Assembly (NCBI GenBank): GCA_018266575.1
Contig: JAFEAE010000025.1
Coordinates: 120,714-184,713 of the forward strand
Direction of reading: 5' to 3'
Length of the DNA: 64,000 bases
Source: Bacteroidota bacterium
Lineage (GTDB): Bacteria > Bacteroidota > Bacteroidia > Chitinophagales > Chitinophagaceae
Shown here: positions 27,776 through 36,955 of the stretch, in pieces
Numbering within the stretch: position 1 is the stretch's first letter
Layout of the letters: each line of letters begins with the position of its first letter
Notes under the pieces: model-generated
Database searches by the model: none
What the model was told of the DNA's origin: nothing
What the model saw: the letters and a program-made list of their open reading frames with translations, nothing else
Position numbers and translations under genes: made by a program

Positions 27776-29305
27776 TCAGAAAAATCCGAGTTTCGATTTG
27801 CTGTAAGAGATAAGCATATTTTTTGTTTGCCTGTAATGATTCAACATCATCTTGTGTGTTTCGCGGCCGAAGCCTGATTTTTTGTAGCCGCCAAATGGAG
27901 CATGTGCCGGATATGCGTGATAGCAATTCACCCAAACGCGGCCTGCTTGTATGGTACGCGGCACCTGGTATAATTCGTGAGCATCACGTGTCCATACACC
28001 GGCGCCTAATCCGTACAAAGTATCGTTTGCAATTTCAATCGCTTCTTCTGTATTTTTAAAAGTAGTTACACAGGTAACAGGGCCGAAAATTTCTTCCTGG
28101 AAAACGCGCATTTTATTATTGCCTTTGAAAATAGTTGGCTTGATATAATACCCATGTTCCAGGCCACTGTTCTGATGATATGCTTCACCGCCGCAAAGCA
28201 CTTTTGCGCCTTCCTGTTTTCCGATATCGAGGTAACTTAAAATTTTATTGTACTGGTCTTCGCTTGCCTGTGCTCCCATCATTGTTTTTGAATCGAGCGG
28301 GTTACCCATGCGAATTGCTTTTGTACGTTGAACAACTTTATCCATGAATTTATCATAAATATTTTCATGCACTAAAATCCTGCTCGGGCAGGTGCACACT
28401 TCACCCTGGTTCAATGCGAACATTACAGCACCTTCAACAGCTTTATCAAAAAAATCATCGTCTGCATCAGCAACAGATTCAAAGAAAATATTCGGGCTTT
28501 TTCCGCCGAGTTCCATGGTAACAGGGATAAGATTTTCAGAAGCATATTGCATGATCAATCTTCCTGTTGTTGTTTCCCCGGTGAAAGCAATTTTGCTGGC
28601 TTTCGGCGAAGTAGCAAGAGGTTTCCCTGCTTCCACTCCAAAACCGGTTACAATATTTAAAACTCCGGGGGGTAAAATATCACCGATCAGTTCTATCATA
28701 CACATAATACTTGTAGGTGTCTGTTCTGCAGGTTTAACAACAACACAACAACCCGCCGCTAATGCAGGGGCGATTTTCCATGTGGCCATCAGCAATGGAA
28801 AATTCCAGGGAATAATTTGCCCGACTACACCAATTGGTTCATGCAACTGTATGCTCACAGTAGTTTCATCATGTTCGCTTATTGTTCCTTCCTCTGCGCG
28901 GATCGCTCCTGCGAAATACCTGAAATGATCTACTACCAATGGGAGGTCTGCAGCACGTGTTTCACGTATTGCTTTTCCGTTGTCGATCGTTTCAACAATA
29001 GCGAGGTATTCAAGATTGTCTTCAATAACCTGCGCTATCTTTAATAACAGGTTGCTTCTGTGAGCCGCTGAAGTTTTACTCCAGGAAGGAAACGCGGCCC
29101 ACGCAGCATCCAGGGCTTTGTCTATATCTTTTGCGTTGCCACGTGCTGCCTGTGTAAATACTTTTCCATCTATTGGCGAGATGTTATCGAAATATTCACC
29201 GCCTGAAGGTTTTGTGAATTTGCCATTGATATAATGATCGTAATGGTCTTTAAATTTCGGACGGCGTGCGACAGTTGATGGCGCCGCTGCTGTAGCTGTA
29301 CTCAT
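27776..29305 (-). CDS. NAD(P)-dependent aldehyde dehydrogenase (AldB/ExaC-like)
   Basis: 509 residues, normal ALDH length. The nucleophile is Cys304 in NQGEVCTCPSR, followed by Cys306, the arrangement of the acetaldehyde dehydrogenase AldB/ExaC subgroup. The catalytic Glu lies in TMELGGKSPNIFF and the cofactor loop in FTGETTTGRLI. It oxidises short aliphatic aldehydes to acids in the cytoplasm (family knowledge). A DUF779 gene lies downstream and an AraC regulator is divergently transcribed 124 nt upstream, so the three probably form one aldehyde-response unit. Confidence 0.95.
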   Translation of the reverse strand: MSTATAAAPSTVARRPKFKDHYDHYINGKFTKPSGGEYFDNISPIDGKVFTQAARGNAKDIDKALDAAWAAFPSWSKTSAAHRSNLLLKIAQVIEDNLEYLAIVETIDNGKAIRETRAADLPLVVDHFRYFAGAIRAEEGTISEHDETTVSIQLHEPIGVVGQIIPWNFPLLMATWKIAPALAAGCCVVVKPAEQTPTSIMCMIELIGDILPPGVLNIVTGFGVEAGKPLATSPKASKIAFTGETTTGRLIMQYASENLIPVTMELGGKSPNIFFESVADADDDFFDKAVEGAVMFALNQGEVCTCPSRILVHENIYDKFMDKVVQRTKAIRMGNPLDSKTMMGAQASEDQYNKILSYLDIGKQEGAKVLCGGEAYHQNSGLEHGYYIKPTIFKGNNKMRVFQEEIFGPVTCVTTFKNTEEAIEIANDTLYGLGAGVWTRDAHELYQVPRTIQAGRVWVNCYHAYPAHAPFGGYKKSGFGRETHKMMLNHYRQTKNMLISYSKSKLGFF

Positions 29306-29429
29306 AATGGAAGCAATTTTTAAAATTAGATAATGAGTCCAAGGTTTGTATTTTAAATGTTAAGTGAAGTGAAAATAGTATCCTTCCATAGCACAATTGT
29401 ACCTTTTGTTTGTTGCAGAAAATAAATCG

Positions 29430-30389
29430 ATGTACCTTGAAACAGCTTCAAAAACGATTGGGATGCCTGCAAGAAATTATTTGAAAAAGATCGATCTCAC
29501 CCATCCAAAATACCTGCAAACATTAGTAGAGAACAGGCGTATTTTTAATTTGAATAACTGCGAGCTGAATATTTTTGAAAGCTACCAGGAAACATATCGC
29601 GTGCCGCTAACCTTCAACGATTTTGTAATTACAAGCATGGTTCGTGGGAAAAAAGTAATGCACTTATTTGACAAACCTGCATTTGATTACCTGCCGGGTG
29701 AAACGGTGATCGTCCCTGCCAATGAAACAATGGTAATTGATTTCCCCGAAGCACAATCAGAAAACCCTACACAATGTATCGCACTTGCTGTTGATGGAAA
29801 ATATATCAGCAATACAATGGATTACCTGAATGAATATTACAACAATGATCCGGATACAACCCGCAACTGGAAATTGCAATTCAACCAATATCATTTTGAT
29901 AACGATACAGAGATCACAAGCCTTATTAATAAATTCATTCGCATTTGCAGCAGTGCAGATAAAGCAAAAAATATTTTTGCCGATCTGAACCTGAAGGAAT
30001 TATTGATCCGCATTTTGCAAACGCAGCACCTGCAGCAGGTGATTGCAGAATCACATCACGAAAACAATCACAACAGGTTGCAATATGTTTTGCATTATAT
30101 ACATGAAAATCTCACAGAAAAGATCTTCATCAATAATCTTTGCAACAAGGCCTATTTAAGTCGCAATGTTTTTTTCAAATGGTTTAAAGAGCAATTCGGC
30201 GTAACTCCTTTGGATTATATTAATATGGAAAGAGTAAAACTTGCCAAACAATTGCTTTCATCTAAACAAAAAAGCATTAAGGAGATTGCATTGCAATGCG
30301 GCTTCAGTGATGAAAATTATTTTGTACGTTTATTTAAAAAGATAGAAGGCATTACCCCTGGCGCATACCAGCATTGTATGTATCAGTAA
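29430..30389 (+). CDS. AraC-family transcriptional regulator
   Basis: 319 residues from ATG 29430 (MYLETASKTIGMP); a TTG 33 nt upstream is less likely. The C-terminal AraC domain (about 220-319) has two helix-turn-helix motifs (NNLCNKAYLSRNVFFKWFKE and IKEIALQCGFSDENYFVRLF). The N-terminal half is a cupin-like effector domain. It is divergent from the aldehyde dehydrogenase gene, so it is the likely activator of that gene and DUF779 in response to an aldehyde or alcohol (inference from position). Confidence 0.93.
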   Translation: MYLETASKTIGMPARNYLKKIDLTHPKYLQTLVENRRIFNLNNCELNIFESYQETYRVPLTFNDFVITSMVRGKKVMHLFDKPAFDYLPGETVIVPANETMVIDFPEAQSENPTQCIALAVDGKYISNTMDYLNEYYNNDPDTTRNWKLQFNQYHFDNDTEITSLINKFIRICSSADKAKNIFADLNLKELLIRILQTQHLQQVIAESHHENNHNRLQYVLHYIHENLTEKIFINNLCNKAYLSRNVFFKWFKEQFGVTPLDYINMERVKLAKQLLSSKQKSIKEIALQCGFSDENYFVRLFKKIEGITPGAYQHCMYQ

Positions 30390-30391
30390 GA

Positions 30392-31282
30392 TCAATTCAC
30401 CACATCCGCTTGCATGGTCTTATCAATTTTCAAAACCAATCCCTGCAAAACTTTACCAGGACCGACTTCAGTGAATTTTGATGCCCCATCTGCGATCATC
30501 GCCTGAACGCTTTGTGTCCATTTTACTGCGCCGGTGAGTTGTTCTTCGAGGTTCTTTTTTATTTCATCTTTGTCAACCACTGCTTTCGCAACTACGTTTT
30601 GATACACTGCGCATTTAGGAGTATAGAAAGTTGTTTTTTCAATAGCAGATTTCAATTCTTCTTTTGCAGGCGCCATCAAAGGTGAATGGAATGCACCTCC
30701 GACCGGTAATATCAAAGCACGTTTCGCACCGGCAGCTTTCATGCGTTCGCAGGCAATTTCAATTCCTTTTAACGAACCGCTTATTACCAATTGCCCCGGG
30801 CAATTATAATTAGCAGGAACAACAATTTCCCCGGTTTCTTTTTGCACTTCATTGCAAATCTCTTCCACTTTATTATCATCCAGCGCAAGTACAGCAGCCA
30901 TTGTTGAAGGATTAAGTTCACACGCTTTTTGCATGGCTTGTGCACGAACAGAAACTAACCTCAACCCATCTTCAAAACTCAAAACCCCATTTGCCACCAA
31001 TGCAGAAAACTCACCCAGGGAATGTCCCGCTACCATATCTGGTTTGGCGTTTTCAATACTTTTGAATGCAATAACTGAATGCAGGAAAACAGCAGGTTGG
31101 GTAACTTTTGTCTGGCGCAGTTCCTCATCGTTGCCGTTGAACATAATATCTGAAATGCGAAAGCCTAATATTTCGTTGGCTTGTTCGAAGAGTTTTTTTG
31201 CAAACACACTGTTTTCATAATATGCTTTTCCCATCCCCGGCAATTGAGAACCTTGTCCGGGAAATACAAACGCATGCTTCAT
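30392..31282 (-). CDS. fabD: Malonyl-CoA:ACP transacylase (FabD)
   Basis: 296 residues from ATG 31282 (MKHAFVFPGQGSQ); an upstream in-frame extension is not family-like. Catalytic Ser88 lies in AGHSLGEFSALVA, the FPGQGSQLPGMG oxyanion loop is at the N-terminus, and the second conserved His is in GGAFHSPLM. It loads malonate onto ACP for fatty-acid synthesis. Convergent with the AraC gene, with only 2 nt between stops. Confidence 0.96.
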   Translation of the reverse strand: MKHAFVFPGQGSQLPGMGKAYYENSVFAKKLFEQANEILGFRISDIMFNGNDEELRQTKVTQPAVFLHSVIAFKSIENAKPDMVAGHSLGEFSALVANGVLSFEDGLRLVSVRAQAMQKACELNPSTMAAVLALDDNKVEEICNEVQKETGEIVVPANYNCPGQLVISGSLKGIEIACERMKAAGAKRALILPVGGAFHSPLMAPAKEELKSAIEKTTFYTPKCAVYQNVVAKAVVDKDEIKKNLEEQLTGAVKWTQSVQAMIADGASKFTEVGPGKVLQGLVLKIDKTMQADVVN

Positions 31283-31432
31283 ACTGAATAGGCATTTAGT
31301 GAAACAAATATGCCACAAAGCTTGCATTCAGCAAAGAAAATCTTTGGAGATCAGCTACGAGCAGTGAGCTATCAGCTTTGAGCACTCATAGACATTTCTA
31401 TCCTGATTTCTATATTCTGTCTTCTCGCTTCT

Positions 31433-32029
31433 CTAATGTAGCTTCGCCGAAATAAGTTTAATGAATTCGCTGCGGGTTTCATTCTTTTCAAATTCACCCC
31501 AGAATGCAGAAGTGGTAGTGACAGAATTTTGCTTTTGCACACCACGCATCATCATGCATAAATGCGAGGCTTCAATCACCACGGCAACACCAAGCGGATT
31601 GAGTGTTTGTTTTATTACATCCAATACCTGGGTAGTTAATCGTTCCTGCACCTGCAAGCGGCGTGCATAAACATCAACGACACGTGCAATTTTGCTTAGG
31701 CCGGTTATCCATCCATTGGGAATATATGCGATATGCGCCTTGCCAAAGAACGGCAACATGTGATGTTCGCACATGCTGTAAATTTCAATATCCTTTACGA
31801 TGATCATTTCACTCACATCTTCGTGAAATTTTGCAGAATTTAATATAGCTGCAGCATCCAGATGATACCCCTGTGTTATGTACTGCATTGCTTTCGCAAT
31901 GCGCTCCGGTGTTTTTAAAAGCCCTTCGCGTTCAGGATCCTCGCCCAATAACGACAAACACTCTTTATAATTCTCAACAAGCCCCGAAGTGATCTTCTCG
32001 TTATATTGCTCAATTTTATTGTACGACAT
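31433..32029 (-). CDS. folE: GTP cyclohydrolase I (FolE)
   Basis: 198 residues from ATG 32029 (MSYNKIEQYNEKI). The zinc ligands are visible in YSMCEHHMLPFFGK and ASHLCMMMRGV. FolE converts GTP to dihydroneopterin triphosphate, the entry to folate and pterin/queuosine-type pathways. Two PTPS/QueD-like genes lie just upstream on the same strand, so the three could make a pterin or 7-deazaguanine precursor. The spacings of roughly 100 and 160 nt leave cotranscription open. Confidence 0.96.
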   Translation of the reverse strand: MSYNKIEQYNEKITSGLVENYKECLSLLGEDPEREGLLKTPERIAKAMQYITQGYHLDAAAILNSAKFHEDVSEMIIVKDIEIYSMCEHHMLPFFGKAHIAYIPNGWITGLSKIARVVDVYARRLQVQERLTTQVLDVIKQTLNPLGVAVVIEASHLCMMMRGVQKQNSVTTTSAFWGEFEKNETRSEFIKLISAKLH

Positions 32030-32129
32030 AAGTAGTGTTAAGTAAAAAGGAAAAATTAAAAAGGTTAACAATATTTATAGCAATTCTTTCTTCTTTATTT
32101 TTTTCATTTTTAAATTTTTAGTTTTTCAT

Positions 32130-32549
32130 TCACCCCGGGTACTCCACAAAATTCCTATCGGTCTCGTATAACCGAATATGCAGGTCATATTTGTTATCTA
32201 TCTTGCTTCTCAAAATTTCATAGATCACTATTACAATATTTTCTGCAGTCGGGTTACTATTTTTAAAATAAACAGTATCCAGGTTAAGGTTCTTGTGATC
32301 GAATTTTCCAAGAATGTTTTCTTTGATGATATCTGATAACAGTTTCAGGTCGATCACATATCCGGTTTGCGGATCAGGTTCCCCGGTAACTTTCACTTCC
32401 AGTTCATAATTATGCCCGTGATAATTTGGGTTGCTGCATTTCCCAAACACTTCAAAATTCTTTTTCTCGTCCCATAATGAATTATACAAACGATGTGCAG
32501 CGTTAAAATGCTCACGCCTGAAAACAGCAACTTTTCTACTCATATCCAT
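32130..32549 (-). CDS. 6-pyruvoyl/6-carboxytetrahydropterin synthase homologue, copy 1
   Basis: 139 residues if started at ATG 32549 (MDMSRKVAVFRREHFNAAH); the ATG at 32543 is equally possible. The pterin-synthase fold shows the zinc His of FNAAHRL, the catalytic Cys with HGH (GKCSNPNYHGHNY), DHKNLNLD, an acidic PTAEN segment and the RLYETDRNFVEY C-terminus. The C-x5-HGH spacing matches the PTPS type (6-pyruvoyltetrahydropterin synthase) rather than the C-x3-HGH of E. coli QueD. Which product it makes is not settled. Confidence 0.88.
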   Translation of the reverse strand: MDMSRKVAVFRREHFNAAHRLYNSLWDEKKNFEVFGKCSNPNYHGHNYELEVKVTGEPDPQTGYVIDLKLLSDIIKENILGKFDHKNLNLDTVYFKNSNPTAENIVIVIYEILRSKIDNKYDLHIRLYETDRNFVEYPG

Positions 32550-32707
32550 ACAAAATAACTGCTTGTGGTAACAAATGAAAGTCGGTTCGCCGACATAATT
32601 ATCCATCCTTAAAGAATACGAAATATGAATTTAAACCGATTTTCTGAAAATAAACAACTGAAAGCAGGAATAACAGCGATGCATATTGTTTTGTTTACTA
32701 TTTTTTA

Positions 32708-33118
32708 TTATTCTCCGAAATATTCTACATAAATGCGCGGAGTTTCGTATAATTTAATAGCATGAAGCTGCACTTCAGCAGGAAGAAATAATTGAAGCTG
32801 CTGCCAGATTCCAATTGCAAGGTTTTCTGTAGAACACATTTTACCTTCCAAAAAAGGAACATCGATGTTCAGGTTTTTATGATCTATCTGTTCGATCACT
32901 TTTTCTTTAATAATCTCGCTTAATTTTTTTACATCAAACACAAATCCGGTATCGGGATTTGGCTGCCCTTTTATAGTAACATATAATTCATAGTTATGGC
33001 CATGCCAGTTTTCATTGGCACATTTTCCAAATACTTCTTCATTATGCTCCCTCGTCCATCCGGGATTGTATAATTTATGCGCCGCATTAAAATGTTCTAC
33101 ACGCGTCAGGTACACCAT
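32708..33118 (-). CDS. 6-pyruvoyl/6-carboxytetrahydropterin synthase homologue, copy 2
   Basis: 136 residues, a clear paralogue of the gene that follows it on this strand. It retains the same elements: FNAAHKLYNPGW, GKCANENWHGHNYELYV, IDHKNLNIDVPF, CSTENLAIGIW and KLYETPRIYVEYFG. All three zinc His and the Cys are intact, so both copies should be active. A TAACTTTG -7 box lies 17 nt upstream of the start. Having two active copies suggests different roles, such as queuosine precursor versus a tetrahydropterin (inference). Confidence 0.88.
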   Translation of the reverse strand: MVYLTRVEHFNAAHKLYNPGWTREHNEEVFGKCANENWHGHNYELYVTIKGQPNPDTGFVFDVKKLSEIIKEKVIEQIDHKNLNIDVPFLEGKMCSTENLAIGIWQQLQLFLPAEVQLHAIKLYETPRIYVEYFGE

Positions 33119-33134
33119 TTATAAAAAATTTTTG

Positions 33135-33142
33135 CAAAGTTA
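33135..33142 (-). promoter_or_regulatory. Candidate -7 box (TAACTTTG)
   Basis: Exact TAnnTTTG match on the minus strand, 17 nt before the start of the second pterin-synthase paralogue. No strong TTG was found at the -33 spacing. Confidence 0.45.
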
Positions 33143-33204
33143 ACATTTAACGTAGGAAAGTCAAGCCGCATAATAATTCAGCAGCAATTGCGGATATTTG
33201 CAGC

Positions 33205-33885
33205 ATGCATATTCTCATAGCATCAGCCACCGGTTTTGAAATTGCAACAACAGTTGATTACGTTGAAAAAGAAAAACTTCTGTTCCAAAATCATGAAATA
33301 AGTTTTTTGGTAACCGGCATTGGCGGGGTTTCAACAGCATATAACCTGGCAAAAAAAATAAATCAAAAAAAACCGGGTATAATATTACAGGCAGGCATTG
33401 CAGGATGTTTCATACAAAAAGAGCTGGGAACCGTTGTTGCAATTACTGATGAGGTTTTCGGTGATCTTGGAGTTTGGGAGGAAAATCAGTTCAAAACTAT
33501 TTTTGACCTGAACTTGACCGATAAAAATGAAGACCCATTTTCGAATGAAATTTTGCCAAACCCTTATCACAAATTAATTGAGCTTACTCAATTAGATACG
33601 GCAAGAAGTATTAGCGTTAATGAAATAACAACTGATATTAAGTATGAGGAATATTACGAACAAAAATTTTCCCCTGTTGTTGAAAGCATGGAAGGCGGAG
33701 CTTTTCATTTTGTTTGTTTGAAAGAAAAGATACCGTTCCTTCAAATCCGTTCACTGTCAAATTACATCAGGGAACGTGATAAAACAAAATGGAAGATGAA
33801 AGAGGCGGTCACTGCTCTCAACGATAAGCTCATTATGATCATTTCTGAAATTTGTAAGCATGACGAAACTTACTTTGGGGTTTAG
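33205..33885 (+). CDS. mqnB: Futalosine hydrolase (MqnB)
   Basis: 226 residues, a nucleoside phosphorylase/MTAN-like fold. The Gly-rich GIGGVSTAYNLA and ILQAGIAGCF segments and the purine/ribose loop ESMEGGAFHFVCL are diagnostic. MqnB removes hypoxanthine from futalosine in the futalosine pathway to menaquinone. The following mqnD starts inside this gene (26-nt overlap), so the pair is translationally linked and the pathway assignment is firm. Confidence 0.93.
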   Translation: MHILIASATGFEIATTVDYVEKEKLLFQNHEISFLVTGIGGVSTAYNLAKKINQKKPGIILQAGIAGCFIQKELGTVVAITDEVFGDLGVWEENQFKTIFDLNLTDKNEDPFSNEILPNPYHKLIELTQLDTARSISVNEITTDIKYEEYYEQKFSPVVESMEGGAFHFVCLKEKIPFLQIRSLSNYIRERDKTKWKMKEAVTALNDKLIMIISEICKHDETYFGV

Positions 33886-34687
33886 CCCTTGCCCAAACGA
33901 TACTTTTATTTTCGATGCGTTGGTAAATAAAAAAATTAATACCATCGGATTTGAATTTGATGTGGTGTTAGAAGATGTGCAAACACTGAACCAATGGGCA
34001 ATGCAGGGCAAATTAGATATTTCAAAAATAAGCTATGGTGTATTACCACTTGTATTAAATCAATATTCGTTACTCGATTCCGGCGGCGCATTAGGAAAAG
34101 GGGTTGGACCGCTGTTGATATCAAAAAAAAATATCCCCATTTCAGAAATTAACAATTGCAAAATTGCTATCCCCGGAAAAAACACAACTGCACATTTATT
34201 ATTTTCATTAGCGTTTCCTGAAGCAAAACAAAAACAATTCATGGTATTTTCTTCGATTGAAGAGGCTGTGTTATCCGGCGAAGTTGACTGCGGGGTGATC
34301 ATTCATGAAAACCGTTTTACCTATCAGAATAAGGGGTTGAAAAAAATAAAAGACCTGGGGGAATTCTGGGAAGAAAAAACAAGGTGCCCGATACCGTTAG
34401 GTGGAATTGTAATCCAAAAAAAAAATTCGAAAGAAATCAGGCAACAGATCGATTCACTAATAAAACAGAGTGTGGAATATGCTTTCAGTAAATATCCGTC
34501 ATTGCCGGATTATGTAAAACAACATTCGCAGGAAATGGAAGAACAGGTAATGCGCCAGCATATTGATCTATATGTCAACAATTATTCTGTTACTTTAGGG
34601 GAAGATGGCAAACAGGCGATACAAACACTTCTGAAAGTCTATTCAACAATAAATGTGAATGAAAAAATCCCTGAATTATTATTATGA
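33860..34687 (+). CDS. mqnD: 1,4-dihydroxy-6-naphthoate synthase (MqnD)
   Basis: 275 residues, a periplasmic-binding-protein-like fold used as an enzyme. The N-terminus LGFSPCPNDTFIFDALV, the KISYGVLPLVL segment and the CGVIIHENRFTY loop with its catalytic His are typical of MqnD. It converts cyclic de-hypoxanthine futalosine to 1,4-dihydroxy-6-naphthoate. It starts 26 nt before the end of mqnB. Its 3' end overlaps the convergent photolyase gene by 6 bp. Confidence 0.95.
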   Translation: MTKLTLGFSPCPNDTFIFDALVNKKINTIGFEFDVVLEDVQTLNQWAMQGKLDISKISYGVLPLVLNQYSLLDSGGALGKGVGPLLISKKNIPISEINNCKIAIPGKNTTAHLLFSLAFPEAKQKQFMVFSSIEEAVLSGEVDCGVIIHENRFTYQNKGLKKIKDLGEFWEEKTRCPIPLGGIVIQKKNSKEIRQQIDSLIKQSVEYAFSKYPSLPDYVKQHSQEMEEQVMRQHIDLYVNNYSVTLGEDGKQAIQTLLKVYSTINVNEKIPELLL

Positions 34688-35998
34688 TGAAGTGCTCTTC
34701 AACGCCTTTGCATACGCTTCCAAAACCCGTTTTCTGGCAAACTCGTGATCAACTATCGGCGATGGATAACCGAATTCTTCAAACTCAGGCACCCATTTGC
34801 GGATATATTTAAGCTCGGGATCAAATTTTTTTGTTTGCAGGTATGGATTAAAAATCCTGAAGTATGGTGCTGCATCACAACCACTTCCTGCAGCCCATTG
34901 CCAGCCACCATTGTTTGCAGCGAAATCAAAGTCCAATAATTTTTTTGCAAAATAAGCTTCGCCCCAGTGCCAGTCGATCAATAAATGTTTGGTAAGAAAA
35001 GACGCAACGATCATCCGCACACGGTTATGCATGTAACCTGTAGCATTTAACTCACGCATACCTGCATCAACTATAGGATAGCCGGTTTGCCCATTGCACC
35101 ATTTTCCAAATTCTTCTTCATCATTCCTCCATTTGATCCATTCATATTCCGGTTTGAAAGATTTGCCTTTATTAATGTGTGGGAAGTGCCATAAAATAGC
35201 GTGATAAAAATCCCGCCATATCAATTCATTCAAAAAAATCTCGCTCAATGATAAAGAACGATCGACCAGGTCGCGAACACTCACTGTACCAAAACGAAGG
35301 TGCACGCCAAGCCTACTTGTGCCATCAACTGCAGGAAAATCACGTTGCGATGCATATTTGCGAATAAGTTCCTCATTTAATTGTTTCGCAGGAAATGGTT
35401 GTTCAACGGCTTTGAAATTCATTGATTCCAAAGAAGGAATTGCCTGTGGTTGCTGTTTGAAAAAGTTAGAAAAATATTTTTCCGTCGGATATTTTTTATA
35501 ATAAAATTCATTCAGGATACTTTTCCATCGTTTGCTGTAAGGTGTAAAAACAGTATAGGGTTTCCCATCATCTTTCAATACTTCATTCTTTGAAAATATT
35601 ACCTGGTCTTTATATGTATGAAATGATCCGCCGGAATTCTTTACTAATTTTTGAATCGCTTCATCGCGTTGCTGTGCGTATAATTCATAATCTTCATTGG
35701 TAAAAACATGTTTGACCTCGTATTTCGAAAGCAGGTTTTTGTACACTTCTTCAGGAAAACCATAATACACTTCAAGCGAAGAACCGAGTGCAATTAATTT
35801 TTGTTGAATTTCATTCAACGCAGCATGAATAAATTCAACTCTTCTGTCTGCTTTATCTTCCAGCTTATCTAAAATATTCCTGTCGAAAATAAAAACGGGA
35901 ACAACCGGATGACTACTTTTTAATGCATGATACAATGCTGCATTATCATTCAATCGCAGATCTCTTCTGAACCAAAAAACAGAAACAGGTTGGCGCAT
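34682..35998 (-). CDS. phr: Deoxyribodipyrimidine photolyase (class I)
   Basis: 438 residues. The N-terminal antenna domain (VFWFRRDLRLNDNAALYHAL) and the C-terminal FAD domain are both present. The FAD site reads GGWQWAAGSGCDAAPYFRIFNP-like across residues about 370-390, with RDFYHAILWHFP and GMRELNATGYMHNRVRM before it. It repairs UV-induced cyclobutane dimers with blue light. Cryptochrome function cannot be excluded from sequence alone, but the subgroup and length fit a CPD photolyase. Confidence 0.94.
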   Translation of the reverse strand: MRQPVSVFWFRRDLRLNDNAALYHALKSSHPVVPVFIFDRNILDKLEDKADRRVEFIHAALNEIQQKLIALGSSLEVYYGFPEEVYKNLLSKYEVKHVFTNEDYELYAQQRDEAIQKLVKNSGGSFHTYKDQVIFSKNEVLKDDGKPYTVFTPYSKRWKSILNEFYYKKYPTEKYFSNFFKQQPQAIPSLESMNFKAVEQPFPAKQLNEELIRKYASQRDFPAVDGTSRLGVHLRFGTVSVRDLVDRSLSLSEIFLNELIWRDFYHAILWHFPHINKGKSFKPEYEWIKWRNDEEEFGKWCNGQTGYPIVDAGMRELNATGYMHNRVRMIVASFLTKHLLIDWHWGEAYFAKKLLDFDFAANNGGWQWAAGSGCDAAPYFRIFNPYLQTKKFDPELKYIRKWVPEFEEFGYPSPIVDHEFARKRVLEAYAKALKSTSS

Positions 35999-36056
35999 AG
36001 CTTAAGAGGAAATATTTTTCAGGTAACAATCTGAATTCAAAAAAAGTTGAGTGCTT

Positions 36057-36899
36057 TTAAAAAAGATTTCTGATAAAAGAATCGTATAGCTGGCGAGTTT
36101 GTTCGTTTTTAAATTCTTTCTTTCCCAAATATTTCACCCAACGGATGCCGTTTATTGCATTGGTCAGAAAAATTTCATCAGCATTTTCCAGATCATTGAC
36201 CGTACATCTCTGCTCACTAATTTCGTAACCGGATGTTTTAAATTTTTCAACGAGATATTTTCGCATTGTACCGGCAACACAACCCTCTGATAATGGCGGT
36301 GTGTAAATTGTTTTATTCTTCGTAAAAAAAATATTTGCTATAGATCCTTCACAAATATTTTCTTTTGAATTTAACAGGATCGTTTCATTGAGTTTGTTTT
36401 CATGCGCATACCGCATTGCCATGGAATACAGCAAAAAGTTATTTGATTTAAGATTGCTGAAAATGTCGCATGTTTTTCTTCCACGGGGAAAAACAGTTGT
36501 TACAAAACCTTCTTCATTGAAGTGCAATGCTGAAGCAGGAATATTGTCTGTTTGAATAATAAACTGAGGGATATCGTTTGTTGCTTCATTGATCGTTACT
36601 TCACCCCGAAAAACCGTCAAACGCACTCTTGCAGATTGTTGCCGGTTATTTTTTTTACAAAGTTCTTTTATATGTGCCGTTAAATTTTTTGCAGAAAATG
36701 CTGAAGGAATATTGAATTGCAAAAGCTTTAAACCTAAGAACAAGCGTTCAAAATGGAATGTATCCAGGGGAATATTATCATTCGCAACCCTGATCGTTTC
36801 AAAAATACCATCGCCGTATTTGAAGCCACGGTTGTCTGCGCTAATAATTTTTTCTTCTGAAGAAATTATGTTGCCGTTATAATTAATGAATCTATCCAT
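36057..36899 (-). CDS. Class IV PLP aminotransferase (PabC/IlvE-like)
   Basis: 280 residues, fold-type IV. It begins with INYNGNIISSEEKIISADNRGFKYGDGIFETIRV, whose GDGIFET is diagnostic. The PLP Lys is in SNLKSNNFLLYSMAM, and the phosphate-binding SEGCVAGTMR loop is present. By size and motifs it could be aminodeoxychorismate lyase (folate) or a D- or branched-chain amino-acid transaminase; the sequence does not settle this. A hairpin terminator lies just upstream, ending the regulator transcript that precedes it on this strand. Confidence 0.88.
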   Translation of the reverse strand: MDRFINYNGNIISSEEKIISADNRGFKYGDGIFETIRVANDNIPLDTFHFERLFLGLKLLQFNIPSAFSAKNLTAHIKELCKKNNRQQSARVRLTVFRGEVTINEATNDIPQFIIQTDNIPASALHFNEEGFVTTVFPRGRKTCDIFSNLKSNNFLLYSMAMRYAHENKLNETILLNSKENICEGSIANIFFTKNKTIYTPPLSEGCVAGTMRKYLVEKFKTSGYEISEQRCTVNDLENADEIFLTNAINGIRWVKYLGKKEFKNEQTRQLYDSFIRNLF

Positions 36900-36909
36900 A
36901 TAAAAATAA

Positions 36910-36930
36910 AACCCCGGAAATTCCGGGGTT
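36910..36930 (-). terminator. Hairpin terminator of regulator A
   Basis: 8-bp GC-rich stem (AACCCCGG / CCGGGGTT), 5-nt loop, followed on the minus strand by a T-rich run. Lies 26 nt after the stop of the regulator gene that begins at 37627. Confidence 0.88.
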
Positions 36931-36955
36931 CAATCTATTAAAAAATGAAAAGCAA

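Noticed and set aside
28392..28928. 178-codon plus-strand ORF opposite the aldehyde dehydrogenase
   Set aside because: Antisense shadow of a strongly conserved enzyme; no domain features.
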